DNA of 34,028 nt, taken from NCBI RefSeq assembly GCF_000747155.1, contig NZ_AVCK01000029.1, positions 1-34,028 of the forward strand, given 5' to 3'. The notes below the pieces were generated by a model. That model worked only from the letters and a program-made list of their open reading frames with translations. It was not told the DNA's origin and ran no database searches. Of the stretch, positions 1 through 10,353 are shown in pieces; position 1 is the first letter of the stretch; every line of letters starts with the position of its first letter. The stretch is from Arenimonas metalli CF5-1 (GTDB taxonomy: Bacteria; Pseudomonadota; Gammaproteobacteria; Xanthomonadales; Xanthomonadaceae). A program made the translations under genes and the position numbers.

Positions 1-30
1 CTCCCCGCACTTGGGAGAAGAACCATAAAA

Positions 31-59
31 ACGAAGCCCGGCGCTAGGCCGGGCTTCGT
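31..59 (-). terminator. Rho-independent terminator of the ompA-family gene
   Basis: A perfect 12-bp inverted repeat (31-42 with 48-59) with a 5-nt loop is followed, on the minus strand, by a run of five T (26-30 on the plus strand are A-rich). It starts 23 bases after the stop codon of the minus-strand OmpA-family gene, the expected place for its intrinsic terminator. On the plus strand no T run follows, so it should work in one direction. Confidence 0.9.
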
Positions 60-82
60 GTCTTGCCGTGGAGACTGAAGGA

Positions 83-1159
83 TCAGTTCTGCACGTTCAA
101 CTCGGTGCGGCGGTTGCGCGCACGGCCTTCGGCGGTGTCGTTGGTGTCGAGCGGACGGCTCTCGCCGAAACCGTTCGGACCGACCAGGCGGCTGGCGTCG
201 ATGCCGTTGCTGGTCAGGTAGTTGTACACCGTGCGGGCGCGACGCTCGGACAGGCCCTGGTTGTACTGCTCCGAACCCACCGAGTCGGTGTGGCCGGCGA
301 CTTCAACCTTGAGCTGCGGGTACTTGGCGAGGATCTGCACGGCCTCGGCCAGGATGGCCTCGGCGTCCGGACGCAGGGTGTCCTTGTCGAAGTCGAAGTT
401 CACGCCCTTCAGGTCGATGGTCAGCTGCACCGGGCAGCCGTCCGGACCGATGGCCTGGCCCGCGGCGGAACCCGGGCACTTGTCGTCGCAGTTGTTGATG
501 CCGTCGCCGTCATCGTCGAGGTCGGCGCAGGTCTGCTGCGGGACTTCCGGTTGCTTGGTCGGCTCGACCGGGGCGGCCAGGTTGCCCAGCTTGACCAGGA
601 CGGTCACGCCGGCGAGCAGGTCGCTGAACTTGTCGGAGGTCGGGGCGACGACCGAGCTGTCATCGAACGCCGAGCGGTGCGCGATTTCGCCGCGCAGCGA
701 GTAGCGGTCCCAGTTGCCCTGCACGCCGAGGCCCAGCTGGGCGGTCAGGAAGGTGTCCTCGCGCTGGCCGGGGGAAGCCGGGCTCGGGAAGGCATCGAAC
801 TCTTCCTCGGCCTTCTGCGCGCCGACGCCGAAGCGCAGGTACGGGTTCCAGCTGCGGCCTTCCTGGATGAAGTGGTAGCGGGCGTCGAGGGTGGCGCCGT
901 ACTGGCTGAACAGCAGCTCGCGGCCGTTGAAGTTCGGGTTCTGGTAGTTGATCTCACCATCGATCGACCAGTTCGGCGAGATGAACTTGCCCATGCCGAG
1001 GGTGTAGTACAGCGAGTCGGCAGTCTCGCGGGTCTCGTCCTGGAAGTTCAGGCCGGCGCCGCCGGAAACGTACCAGCGATCATCGAAATCCTGGGCAGCA
1101 GCGGATTGCGCCATGGCAGCCGCGGCAAGCAGGGCGCAGCACAGTAGGTTCTTCTTCAT
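83..1159 (-). CDS. OmpA-family outer membrane protein with calcium-binding-type linker
   Basis: A 358-residue exported protein that probably forms an outer-membrane beta-barrel and holds peptidoglycan. Seen: a Sec signal (residues 1-22, charged start KKN, hydrophobic core, AAA before the cut); a Gly/aromatic-rich barrel region about 24-195; an acidic TSP3-like segment about 211-243 rich in Asp with four Cys; and a C-terminal OmpA domain about 250-358 with the peptidoglycan-binding pattern TDSVGS (D292) and LSERRA (R307). The start at 1159 is chosen because the signal peptide begins there; an in-frame upstream ATG at 1225 would add 22 residues that do not look like a leader. A strong terminator follows. 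It may be annotated ompA or oprF-like; the exact ortholog is unsure, so no symbol is given. Confidence 0.93.
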   Translation of the reverse strand: MKKNLLCCALLAAAAMAQSAAAQDFDDRWYVSGGAGLNFQDETRETADSLYYTLGMGKFISPNWSIDGEINYQNPNFNGRELLFSQYGATLDARYHFIQEGRSWNPYLRFGVGAQKAEEEFDAFPSPASPGQREDTFLTAQLGLGVQGNWDRYSLRGEIAHRSAFDDSSVVAPTSDKFSDLLAGVTVLVKLGNLAAPVEPTKQPEVPQQTCADLDDDGDGINNCDDKCPGSAAGQAIGPDGCPVQLTIDLKGVNFDFDKDTLRPDAEAILAEAVQILAKYPQLKVEVAGHTDSVGSEQYNQGLSERRARTVYNYLTSNGIDASRLVGPNGFGESRPLDTNDTAEGRARNRRTELNVQN

Positions 1160-1295
1160 GACTTGGCTCCATTTAGATCGGGGGGTAACTTCATCACGGG
1201 GCAAAATTCGCCACCTCGTGGGCACGACTCAACGCTGACCACTTTTGCGTTAACGGGAATCTAACATTCAAACACCCGTCTCGCAAGCTTGCCCT

Positions 1296-2744
1296 TCACA
1301 ACGTGAACAAATCCACAAAACGGTGGATCGGGGTCGCCTCGAAGCGCGACGTGTCGCCGGTAAGTGCAAGGATCTGCTCGACCTTCCGTCCCGGCAGCTG
1401 GCCCCGTGCGGCCGACTCGAACTTTTGCAGCAGGGCCGGGATGCCCTCCCCGCGCCGCTCCCGATGGCCGATCGGGAGGTCGATGGACACCTTGCCGGCG
1501 CTGGTGCCGTCCTTGAAGAACACCTCGACCGAATTGCCCACGCTGCGCTTCTCCGGGTCGGCGTAGTCGCGCGTGAAGGCCGGGTTCTCCCGGACCTGCA
1601 TCCGTGCCCGCAGGGCATCGATGCGCGGGTCGGCCGCCACCGCGTCCGAATAGTCCTCCGCCCCCAGCCGGCCGAACAGCAGCGGCACCGCCACCATGTA
1701 CTGCAGGCAGTGGTCGCGGTCGGCCGGGTTGGCCAGCGGGCCGGTCTTGTCGATGATGCGCAGCGCGGCTTCCTGCGTCTCGACCACGATCCGGTCGACC
1801 TGGTCGAGCTTGCCGGCGACCCGGGGGTGCAGCTGCATCGCGCACTCCACCGCGGTCTGGCCGTGGAACTCGGCCGGGTGGCTGGTCTTGAACAGCACGT
1901 TTTCCATCACGTGGCTGCCGAAGGGGCGATCGAACTCGAACGGCTTGCCGCCGAACAGCACGTCGTAGAAACCCCAGGTCTTCGCGGTCAGCACGCTCGG
2001 GTAGCCCACCACGCCCTTCACGGCGTTCAGGGCATGGGTCACCGCGCGGCGGCAGGCGTCGCCGGCGGCCCAGCCCTTGCGGGGCCCGGCATTCGGGGCA
2101 TGGCGGTAAGTGCGCAGCGCGCCGCCGTCGGCCCAGCTGTTGCTGACGGCGCTGATGATTTCCTCCTTGCCGCCGCCCAGCAGGTGGGTCGCGACCGCGG
2201 TGGAGGCCAGCCGCACCAGCAGCACGTGGTCGAGGCCGACGCGGTTGAAGCTGTTGAGCTGGGCGTAGCTGCCCTGGATCTCGTGGGCCTTGATGGCGGC
2301 GGTGAGGACGTCGCGCACCGTCACCGGCTTGCCGTGCTCGCGCTCGGCCTTGCGGCTGAGGTAGTCGGCCACGGCCAGGATGGCGCCGAGGTTGTCCGAG
2401 GGATGCGCCCACTCGGCCTCCAGCCAGGTGTCGTTGAAATCCAGCCAGCGGACCTGGACGCCGATGTTGTAGGCGGCCTGTACCGGGTCGAGCTCGAAGG
2501 AGGTGCCGGGGACGCGGGCACCGCCCGGCAGGCCGGCCCCGGGCACGATCGGCCCGAGGTGCTTGACGCATTCGGGGTGGCGCATGGCCAGCATCGCGCA
2601 GGCCAGCGAGTCCAGCAGCATGTAGCGCGCCGTCGTGTAGGCCTCCGAGGAACCGATGTAGTAGTCGGTGACGTAGTTGGCGATGTCCACCATCGCCTGG
2701 TCGGGCTCGGGGCGCTGTGCGGAACGGATGTCTTGCTGGCTCAT
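1296..2744 (-). CDS. prpD: 2-methylcitrate dehydratase (MmgE/PrpD family)
   Basis: PrpD dehydrates 2-methylcitrate to 2-methyl-cis-aconitate in the methylcitrate cycle, which burns propionyl-CoA to pyruvate and succinate. The predicted 482-residue protein matches the family length (about 483) and carries family blocks seen directly: RWLDFND and EWAHPSDNLG in the N-terminal half, NSWADGG, the GPRKGWAAGDA block, and FGSHVMENVLFK. The start at 2744 (MSQQDIRS) is preferred over an in-frame upstream ATG at 2927, which would run through the divergent promoter region into fadH. prpB and prpC lie about 3.2 kb away on the same strand, split off by fadH and a hydrolase gene on the other strand. Use of PrpD is notable, because many xanthomonads are remembered as using AcnD/PrpF instead. 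Confidence 0.93.
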   Translation of the reverse strand: MSQQDIRSAQRPEPDQAMVDIANYVTDYYIGSSEAYTTARYMLLDSLACAMLAMRHPECVKHLGPIVPGAGLPGGARVPGTSFELDPVQAAYNIGVQVRWLDFNDTWLEAEWAHPSDNLGAILAVADYLSRKAEREHGKPVTVRDVLTAAIKAHEIQGSYAQLNSFNRVGLDHVLLVRLASTAVATHLLGGGKEEIISAVSNSWADGGALRTYRHAPNAGPRKGWAAGDACRRAVTHALNAVKGVVGYPSVLTAKTWGFYDVLFGGKPFEFDRPFGSHVMENVLFKTSHPAEFHGQTAVECAMQLHPRVAGKLDQVDRIVVETQEAALRIIDKTGPLANPADRDHCLQYMVAVPLLFGRLGAEDYSDAVAADPRIDALRARMQVRENPAFTRDYADPEKRSVGNSVEVFFKDGTSAGKVSIDLPIGHRERRGEGIPALLQKFESAARGQLPGRKVEQILALTGDTSRFEATPIHRFVDLFTL

Positions 2745-4953
<2,209 letters not shown>

Positions 4954-5300
4954 GGCGATTGGCGATCGCCCGGGTCGCGGGCTGGAGTTTTCACTCCAAA
5001 TAAAATCAACGGGTTGTGAAACCCCGTTCAGCGGGAGTTCGGGTTCCGGCCGTACCATGCGCGTCGGAACCGGCTCCCGTCCCCAGGACCCGCCGGCCAG
5101 ATACGGCCCCCCAGCGCATGGCTTGGCGGGGTTTCCGGACGGCGCCCAACCTTCGACGCCCCGACCGGAATGCGAGCCCCGCTCGTCCATCCCCAAAACG
5201 CCAGGCCGCATCCCTCCCCCCGTCCCGTTGGAGACTCCAACAGGCGACCCGCCGCAAGGCGGACGGTGGACTGCGGCGCAACGGAGCAAGGAGTTCCGCC
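4954..5300. other. Intergenic region before the cell-wall hydrolase
   Basis: These 347 bases between fadH and the SleB-type gene show no convincing gene. Structures seen: a 10-bp palindrome GGCGATCGCC (4961-4970); a hairpin TGGAGT-TTTC-ACTCCA (4983-4998) followed by an AT-rich patch with a -10-like TAAAAT (5001-5006) but no matching -35; and an odd-symmetric GTTGGAG-A-CTCCAAC (5227-5241) about 60 bases before the next start. A Shine-Dalgarno AAGGAG sits at 5288-5293. Confidence 0.5.
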
Positions 5301-5822
5301 ATGAAGTTGTCCTTCATCCTGTGGCTTGCCCAGGTACTGCCCCAGCCCGCCGCCGACCCGCTTTGCCTGGCGACGACGGTCTACCTGGAAGCCCGCAACC
5401 AGTCCGAGCTGGGCCAGCGCGCCGTCGCCGAGGTGGCACTGCGCCGCCGGGACAGCGGCCGCTGGGGCGAGTCGGTCTGCGAGGTGGTCACCGCCCGCAA
5501 GCAGTTCGCGCCGACCATCGTCCACCCGGGCCTGCGCATGAGGAATCTCGAGGCTTGGGAAAAGGCCGTGCAGGTCGCCTTCGAGGCCCAGCACGACTGG
5601 CGCCAGCCGGCCGGCCAGCGCAACGAGGTCGTCCCGGGCGCCAGCCACTTCGCCGCCCTCGACCTGGCCAACCCGGCCTGGGCCACCGCCCCGCGCGTGG
5701 CCACCATCGGTGACCACACCTTCTTCCGGGTGCAGCGGCTGACGCCGCCGACCGTGACCATGTCGGTGCCCACGGCCGCCGCACCGGCCGGCCCGCACGC
5801 CAGCCAGCGCCTCGCGCCCTGA
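5301..5822 (+). CDS. SleB-type cell wall hydrolase
   Basis: A 173-residue protein of the Hydrolase_2 (SleB) family, probably a peptidoglycan hydrolase or lytic transglycosylase. The family signature is near the N-terminus: TTVYLEARNQSELGQRAVAEV, with the likely catalytic Glu at residue 30, then the CEVV-ARKQF block around 60-70 and the GASHF motif further on. The first 18 residues are hydrophobic (FILWLAQVL) and may be a short or atypical signal peptide. The ATG at 5301 is chosen because AAGGAG lies 7 bases upstream; a longer in-frame ORF from 5016 has no such site. The strong hairpin at 5868-5930 is its likely terminator. The Pro/Ala-rich C-terminal tail has no recognised domain. Confidence 0.85.
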   Translation: MKLSFILWLAQVLPQPAADPLCLATTVYLEARNQSELGQRAVAEVALRRRDSGRWGESVCEVVTARKQFAPTIVHPGLRMRNLEAWEKAVQVAFEAQHDWRQPAGQRNEVVPGASHFAALDLANPAWATAPRVATIGDHTFFRVQRLTPPTVTMSVPTAAAPAGPHASQRLAP

Positions 5823-5828
5823 AAAAAA

Positions 5829-5854
5829 GGGCCAGGTTCCGAACCTGACCCCGT
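5829..5854 (-). terminator. Hairpin with T run, likely terminator of prpC (minus strand)
   Basis: CAGGTT (5833-5838) pairs with AACCTG (5842-5847) over a 3-nt loop, extended by GGG/CCC outside a single mismatch. On the minus strand it is followed by seven T (A run 5822-5828 on plus), giving an intrinsic terminator about 85 bases after the prpC stop. The GGGTCAGGTTC-type sequence resembles dispersed elements I recall from xanthomonads. Confidence 0.65.
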
Positions 5855-5867
5855 TGTTCGAATCCCT

Positions 5868-5930
5868 GTGGGAGGGACTTCAGTCCCGATGCCTTTTGCC
5901 GGAAAGCATCGGGACTGAAGTCCCTCCCAC
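5868..5930. repeat. REP-like inverted doublet, also plus-strand terminator
   Basis: Two perfect 25-base arms (5868-5892 and 5906-5930) are inverted around a 13-base spacer. Each arm starts with GTGG and contains its own small hairpin GGGACT-TC-AGTCCC, so the element has the layout of two head-to-head REP units. On the plus strand the whole 25-bp stem is followed by G and eight T (5932-5939), which makes it an excellent terminator for the cell-wall hydrolase gene. The T run overlaps the prpC stop codon (5938-5940, read on minus). Confidence 0.85.
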
Positions 5931-5937
5931 GTTTTTT

Positions 5938-7083
5938 TTAGCGCTTGTCGATGGCGACGAAGGCGCGGTCCTCGGGACCGGTGTAGTTGGCGCTCGGGCG
6001 GATGATCTTGCCGTCGATGCGCTGCTCGATCACGTGCGCCGACCAGCCGCTGGTGCGGGCGATCACGAACAGCGGGGTGAACATCGCGGTCGGCACGCCC
6101 ATCATGTGGTAGGCCGAGGCGCTGTACCAGTCGAGGTTCGGGAACATCTTCTTCAGGTCCATCATCAGCGTCTCGATGCGCTCGCTGACGTCGAACAGGA
6201 CCGGGTTGCCGCCCTCCTTGCAGAGCTTGCGGCTGATTTCCTTGATGATCGGGTTGCGCGGGTCGCCAATGGTGTACACCGGGTGGCCGAAGCCGATGAC
6301 GATTTCCTTGCGCTCGACGCGGGCACGGATGTCGGCCTCCGCCTCGTCGGCACTGCCGTAGCGGGCGATGATTTCCATCGCCACCTCGTTGGCGCCGCCG
6401 TGCTTGGGGCCGCGCAGCGCGCCGATGGCGCCGGTGATGCAGCTGAACAGGTCCGAGCCGGTGCCGGCGATGACGCGCGCGGTGAAGGTGGACGCGTTGA
6501 ACTCGTGCTCGGCGTACAGCACCAGCGACTGGTCGAGCGCGCGCGCATGCGAGGCGCTCGGCGGCTCGCCGTGCAGCAGGTGCAGGAAGTGGCTGGCGAT
6601 GGTGTCGTCGTCGGTCTCGACGTCGATGCGGCGGCCGTTGCGGGTGAAGTGCCACCAGTACAGCAGCATCGAGCCGAAGCTGGCCATCAGCTTGTCGGCG
6701 ATGTCGCGGGCCTCGTTCACCGGGTGGCCGTCGCGCTCGGGCAACACCACGCCGAGCACCGAGCAGCCGGTGCGCAGCACGTCCATCGGGTGCGCGTTGG
6801 CCGGCACCAGCTCGAGCGCGTCGGTGACGATCGCCGGCAGGCCGCGCAGGCGCTTGAGCTTGGTCTTGTAAGCCGCCAGCTGGCTGGCCGTGGGCAGCGT
6901 GCCGTGCACCAGCAGGTGGGCGACTTCCTCGAAGCCGGCCTTCGTGGCCAGGTCGTGGATGTCGTAGCCGCGGTAGTGCAGGTCGTTGCCGCTGCGGCCG
7001 ACGGTGCACAGCGCGGTGTTGCCGGCGGCGGTGCCGCTCAGGGCCACCGACTTCTTGGGCTTGGGCAGGGTGGATTCGGTCAT
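5938..7083 (-). CDS. prpC: 2-methylcitrate synthase
   Basis: PrpC condenses propionyl-CoA with oxaloacetate to 2-methylcitrate. The protein (381 residues, usual PrpC size, shorter than the approximately 430-residue GltA) has the citrate-synthase catalytic triad: H228 in GPKHGGAN, H267 in GFGHPVY and D318 in LDWYSA. The N-terminal GNTALCTVG and [10 protein letters not shown] blocks are typical of methylcitrate synthases. It begins 3 bases after the prpB stop (TGA-GCC-ATG), so the two are surely co-transcribed. A REP-like element and a terminator lie just behind its stop. A housekeeping citrate synthase is the alternative, but the prpB linkage argues against it. Confidence 0.96.
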   Translation of the reverse strand: MTESTLPKPKKSVALSGTAAGNTALCTVGRSGNDLHYRGYDIHDLATKAGFEEVAHLLVHGTLPTASQLAAYKTKLKRLRGLPAIVTDALELVPANAHPMDVLRTGCSVLGVVLPERDGHPVNEARDIADKLMASFGSMLLYWWHFTRNGRRIDVETDDDTIASHFLHLLHGEPPSASHARALDQSLVLYAEHEFNASTFTARVIAGTGSDLFSCITGAIGALRGPKHGGANEVAMEIIARYGSADEAEADIRARVERKEIVIGFGHPVYTIGDPRNPIIKEISRKLCKEGGNPVLFDVSERIETLMMDLKKMFPNLDWYSASAYHMMGVPTAMFTPLFVIARTSGWSAHVIEQRIDGKIIRPSANYTGPEDRAFVAIDKR

Positions 7084-7086
7084 GGC

Positions 7087-7980
7087 TCAGTCTTCCTTCT
7101 TGTCCTTGGCGAACAGCTGGTCGAGCTTGTCCTCGTAGGCGTGGTAGCCCAGGAAATCGTAGAGCTCGGCGCGGGTCTGCAGGGTGTCGATGATGTTCTT
7201 CTGGGTGCCTTCGCGGCGCACGGTCTCGTAGAAGTGCAGCGCGGCCTTGTTCATGGCGCGGTAGGCGCCGCAGCAGTAGAGCGCGATGTCGACGCCGGCG
7301 TCGCGCAGTTCGTCGGTGGTGAAGAACGGCGTGGAGCCGAACTCGGTGAGGTTGGCCAGCACCGGCACCTTCACCGCGGCCTTGACCTTGCGGTAGTCAT
7401 CGAGCGAACGCATCGCTTCCGGGAACACCATGTCGGCGCCGGCCTCGACGTAGGCGACGGCGCGCTCGATCGCGGCGTCCAGGCCCTCGACCGCGGCGGC
7501 GTCGGTGCGCGCCATGATCACGAAGCCCGCGTCGGTGCGGGCATCGACGGCGGCCTTCACGCGGTCGACCATCTCCTGCTTCGACACCACTTCCTTGCCC
7601 GGACGATGGCCGCAGCGCTTCTGGCCGACCTGGTCCTCCATGTGCACGGCGGCGACGCCGATGCGCTGGAAGTTGCGGATGGTGCGGCCGATGTTGAAAG
7701 CGCCGCCCCAGCCGGTGTCGATGTCAACGAGTAGCGGCATGCCGGTGGCGTCGACGATGCGGCGGGCGTCGGTGAGGACGTCCTCCATCGTGCTGATGCC
7801 GAGGTCGGGCATGCCCAGCGAGTTCGCGGCGACGCCGCCGCCCGACAGGTACAGTGCTTTGTAGCCCGTGCGCTTGGCCATCAGGCCGGCGTACGCGGTG
7901 ATCGCGCCCATCACCTGCAGCGGGGATTCTTCCCTGACGGCGGCGCGAAAACGCGCGCCGGCCGAATTCATGTCAGTCAT
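7087..7980 (-). CDS. prpB: 2-methylisocitrate lyase
   Basis: PrpB splits 2-methylisocitrate into pyruvate and succinate, the last step of the methylcitrate cycle. The 297-residue protein (E. coli about 296) has the active-site motif KRCGHRPGK with catalytic C123, and the Mg-binding DIDTGWGG block. The N-terminal [14 protein letters not shown] is a PrpB hallmark. Two start codons are possible, 7980 and 7971; 7980 is chosen because AAGGA lies about 6 bases before it. A 13-bp intercistronic hairpin (7997-8024) sits between it and mdh, and prpC follows after 3 bases. Confidence 0.96.
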   Translation of the reverse strand: MTDMNSAGARFRAAVREESPLQVMGAITAYAGLMAKRTGYKALYLSGGGVAANSLGMPDLGISTMEDVLTDARRIVDATGMPLLVDIDTGWGGAFNIGRTIRNFQRIGVAAVHMEDQVGQKRCGHRPGKEVVSKQEMVDRVKAAVDARTDAGFVIMARTDAAAVEGLDAAIERAVAYVEAGADMVFPEAMRSLDDYRKVKAAVKVPVLANLTEFGSTPFFTTDELRDAGVDIALYCCGAYRAMNKAALHFYETVRREGTQKNIIDTLQTRAELYDFLGYHAYEDKLDQLFAKDKKED

Positions 7981-7996
7981 TTCTGGTCCTTCATGC

Positions 7997-8024
7997 GCGA
8001 AGGCGACCCTCGGGTCGCCTTCGC
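7997..8024 (-). other. Intercistronic hairpin between mdh and prpB
   Basis: A perfect 13-bp inverted repeat (7997-8009 with 8012-8024, only 2 bases between arms) begins 6 bases after the mdh stop on the minus strand. No T run follows in that direction, so it is not a classical terminator. It may be a partial terminator, an RNA-processing or stability element, or a repeat. It leaves the prpB ribosome-binding site free. Confidence 0.7.
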
Positions 8025-8030
8025 TTTCGA

Positions 8031-9014
8031 TCAGAGCAGGTGGGCGACGCCGGCGCGCTCTTCCTCGAGCTCGGCCAGGGTCTTGTCCATCATGGTGCGC
8101 GAGTAGTCGTCGATGGCCAGGCCCTGCACGATCTCGTACTTGCCGTCCTTGCAGGTGACGGGGAAGCCGTACATCACGTCCTTCGGGATGCCGTAGCTGC
8201 CGTCCGACGGGATGCCCATCGTCGTCCACTTGCCGTTCGTGCCCAGCACCCAGTCGCGGACGTGGTCGATGGCGGCGTTGGCGGCCGAAGCCGCCGAACT
8301 CAGGCCGCGGGCCTCGATGATCGCGGCGCCGCGCTTGCCGACCTTCGGGATGAAGGTCTCGCGGTTCCAGGCCTCGTCGCCAATCTTGTCCTTGAGCGAA
8401 CCGCCGGCCACGGTGGCGAAGCGGTAGTCGGGATACATGGTCGGGCTGTGGTTGCCCCACACCACCAGCTTCTCGATGCCGGCGACGTCGACGCCGGCCT
8501 TGATGGCCAGCTGCGACAGCGCGCGGTTGTGGTCGAGGCGCAGCATGGCGGTGAAGTTGCGCGGGTTGATGTCCGGCGCCGACTTCATGGCGATGTAGGC
8601 ATTGGTGTTGGCCGGGTTGCCGACCACCAGCACCTTGATGTCGCGCGAGGCGACGGCGTTGATAGCCTTGCCCTGCACGGTGAAGATCTCGGCGTTCTTG
8701 AGCAGCAGGTCCTTGCGCTCCATGCCCGGGCCGCGCGGCATCGCGCCGACCAGCAGGGCGATGTCGGCATCCTTGAAGGCGACCATCGGATCATCGGTGC
8801 CGACCATGCCGGCCAGCAGCGGGAAGGCGCAGTCCTCGAGCTCCATCATGACGCCGCGGAGCGCGGCCTGGGCCTTCTCCATCGGCAGCTCGAGCATCTG
8901 CAGGATCACCGGCTGGTCCTTGCCCAGCATCTCGCCCGAGGCGATGCGGAACAGCAGGGAGTAGCCGATCTGGCCGGCGGCGCCGGTGACGGCAACGCGA
9001 ACGGGGGTTTTCAT
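8031..9014 (-). CDS. mdh: Malate dehydrogenase (NAD-dependent)
   Basis: It interconverts malate and oxaloacetate in the TCA cycle. The 327-residue protein belongs to the roughly 328-residue cytosolic-type Mdh clade, not the E. coli type. Seen: Rossmann motif [10 protein letters not shown] at residues 11-20, active-site loop [11 protein letters not shown] with substrate-binding arginines, GNPANTNA, and the catalytic region [12 protein letters not shown] with the proton-relay His. Its Shine-Dalgarno (TAAGGAG) overlaps the stop codon of the aminotransferase gene 9 bases upstream, so translation may be coupled. prpB follows 50 bases downstream past a hairpin. Confidence 0.97.
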   Translation of the reverse strand: MKTPVRVAVTGAAGQIGYSLLFRIASGEMLGKDQPVILQMLELPMEKAQAALRGVMMELEDCAFPLLAGMVGTDDPMVAFKDADIALLVGAMPRGPGMERKDLLLKNAEIFTVQGKAINAVASRDIKVLVVGNPANTNAYIAMKSAPDINPRNFTAMLRLDHNRALSQLAIKAGVDVAGIEKLVVWGNHSPTMYPDYRFATVAGGSLKDKIGDEAWNRETFIPKVGKRGAAIIEARGLSSAASAANAAIDHVRDWVLGTNGKWTTMGIPSDGSYGIPKDVMYGFPVTCKDGKYEIVQGLAIDDYSRTMMDKTLAELEEERAGVAHLL

Positions 9015-9023
9015 GTGAGCTCC

Positions 9024-10223
9024 TTACGAAAGTTCGGCGAAGAATTCCTGGATCCGCTGCAGGCCCTTGGGCAGCTGCTCGGTCGGGCAGGTGTAGCTGA
9101 TGCGCATCGCGCGCGGCTCGCCGAAGGCCGAGCCCGGCACGCAGGCCACGCCCTTGGCCTCGAGCAGCACGCTGCAGAAGTCGACGTCGTTGGCGATCTT
9201 CTTGCCGCCATGCGACTTGCCGAAGGCGCAACTGATGTCGGGGAACACGTAGAACGCGCCCTGCGGCTTCGGGCAGACGACGCCCGGGATGGCGTTGAGC
9301 GTGTCCACCACCCTATCGCGCTTGGCCTGGAACTCGGCGCACTTGCCGGTGGGCACGTCCTGCGGGCCGGTGAGCGCGGCGATGGCGGCGGCCACCACCA
9401 CTTCGGGCAGGTTGGTGATGTGCGAGGAGTTGAGCACCGTCAGCGCCTTGGCCACCACTTCCGGGCCGGCCATGAAGCCGACGCGCCAGCCGGGCATGCC
9501 GTAGGTCTTGGACAGCGAGTCCACGAAGATGACGCGCTCGCGCAGCTCGGGCCGCGCCTGCACGAAGTTGTGGTAGCCCAGGCCGTCGAACACCATCGTG
9601 TTGTAGATGTCGTCGGTGATGACCCAGGTGTCCGGATACTTCGCGACCACGTCGGCCAGCGCGGCGATTTCCCCGCGCGTGTAGACCATGCCGGTCGGGT
9701 TGTTCGGGTTGTTGAACAGGAACACCTTGGGCTTGGTCGCCAGCGCGGCGTCGAGCTGGGCCGGGGTGAGCTTGTAGTCCTGGCTGGCCGGGCACGGCAG
9801 CTCGAGGATCTTCGCGTTGAGCACCTCGGCGATGTCGGCGTAGGTGGTCCAGTACGGGACGGCGTAGGCGATGGTGTCGCCCTCGTCCAGCAGGGCCTCG
9901 GCCAGGTTGTAGAGGATGTGCTTGGCGCCGATGCCGGTGGCGCAGTGCAGGCGCGTGTAGCCGGTCAGCCCCAGGCCCTCGAGGTGGTGCAGGAAGGCGT
10001 CGAGCAGGGCATCCGAGCCGCGGTTGCTGCCGTACTGGCCGCTGTCCTTGGCCAGGGCCTCGCGGGCGGCGGCATAGACGTGCTCGCCGGGCAGGAAGTT
10101 GGGGACGCCGATGGAGAAGCTGACGATGTCGCGGCCTTCGGCCTTGAGCTTCTTGGCCTTGTCGGCGACGGCCATGATGGCGCTGGGCTTGGCACGGCCC
10201 ATGCGCTTGGCAAGCTGGGGCAT
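9024..10223 (-). CDS. Class I PLP aminotransferase, aspartate aminotransferase type
   Basis: A 399-residue fold-type I PLP enzyme, probably converting aspartate plus 2-oxoglutarate to oxaloacetate plus glutamate. Seen: NPNNPTG at 172-178, the cofactor-binding Asp/Tyr in ITDDIY at 202-207, the PLP lysine K239 in SLSKTYGMPGWR, and the carboxylate-binding Arg R374 in MRISY. The start at 10223 (MPQLAKRMG) gives the N-terminus expected for AAT subgroup Ib; the longer frame upstream looks non-coding. The gene is 9 bases from mdh, and both products make oxaloacetate. An alanine/aromatic aminotransferase cannot be excluded from sequence alone, so no symbol is given. Confidence 0.88.
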   Translation of the reverse strand: MPQLAKRMGRAKPSAIMAVADKAKKLKAEGRDIVSFSIGVPNFLPGEHVYAAAREALAKDSGQYGSNRGSDALLDAFLHHLEGLGLTGYTRLHCATGIGAKHILYNLAEALLDEGDTIAYAVPYWTTYADIAEVLNAKILELPCPASQDYKLTPAQLDAALATKPKVFLFNNPNNPTGMVYTRGEIAALADVVAKYPDTWVITDDIYNTMVFDGLGYHNFVQARPELRERVIFVDSLSKTYGMPGWRVGFMAGPEVVAKALTVLNSSHITNLPEVVVAAAIAALTGPQDVPTGKCAEFQAKRDRVVDTLNAIPGVVCPKPQGAFYVFPDISCAFGKSHGGKKIANDVDFCSVLLEAKGVACVPGSAFGEPRAMRISYTCPTEQLPKGLQRIQEFFAELS

Positions 10224-10353
10224 CGCAATCCTCGCAGGGTGTTGTGGCGGGGCGGAAAAACCCCGGAAGGATACCATGCACGCCCACCCCGAGGCCCCCG
10301 CCCGGGCTTCCCCACGGCACGCTTTCGGGCATGCTGGCGCCAGGAGGAACGCC

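Noticed and set aside
1160-1295. Promoter of the ompA-family gene in the gap after prpD
   Set aside because: TTGAGT with a 17-base spacer leads only to GAATTT, a poor -10; I could not support a specific site. The GCAAGCTTGC palindrome near 1283-1292 is too short to call.
4983-5006. Hairpin plus TAAAAT as promoter or terminator of the hydrolase/fadH genes
   Set aside because: There is no T run after the hairpin on plus and no -35 at a workable distance from TAAAAT.
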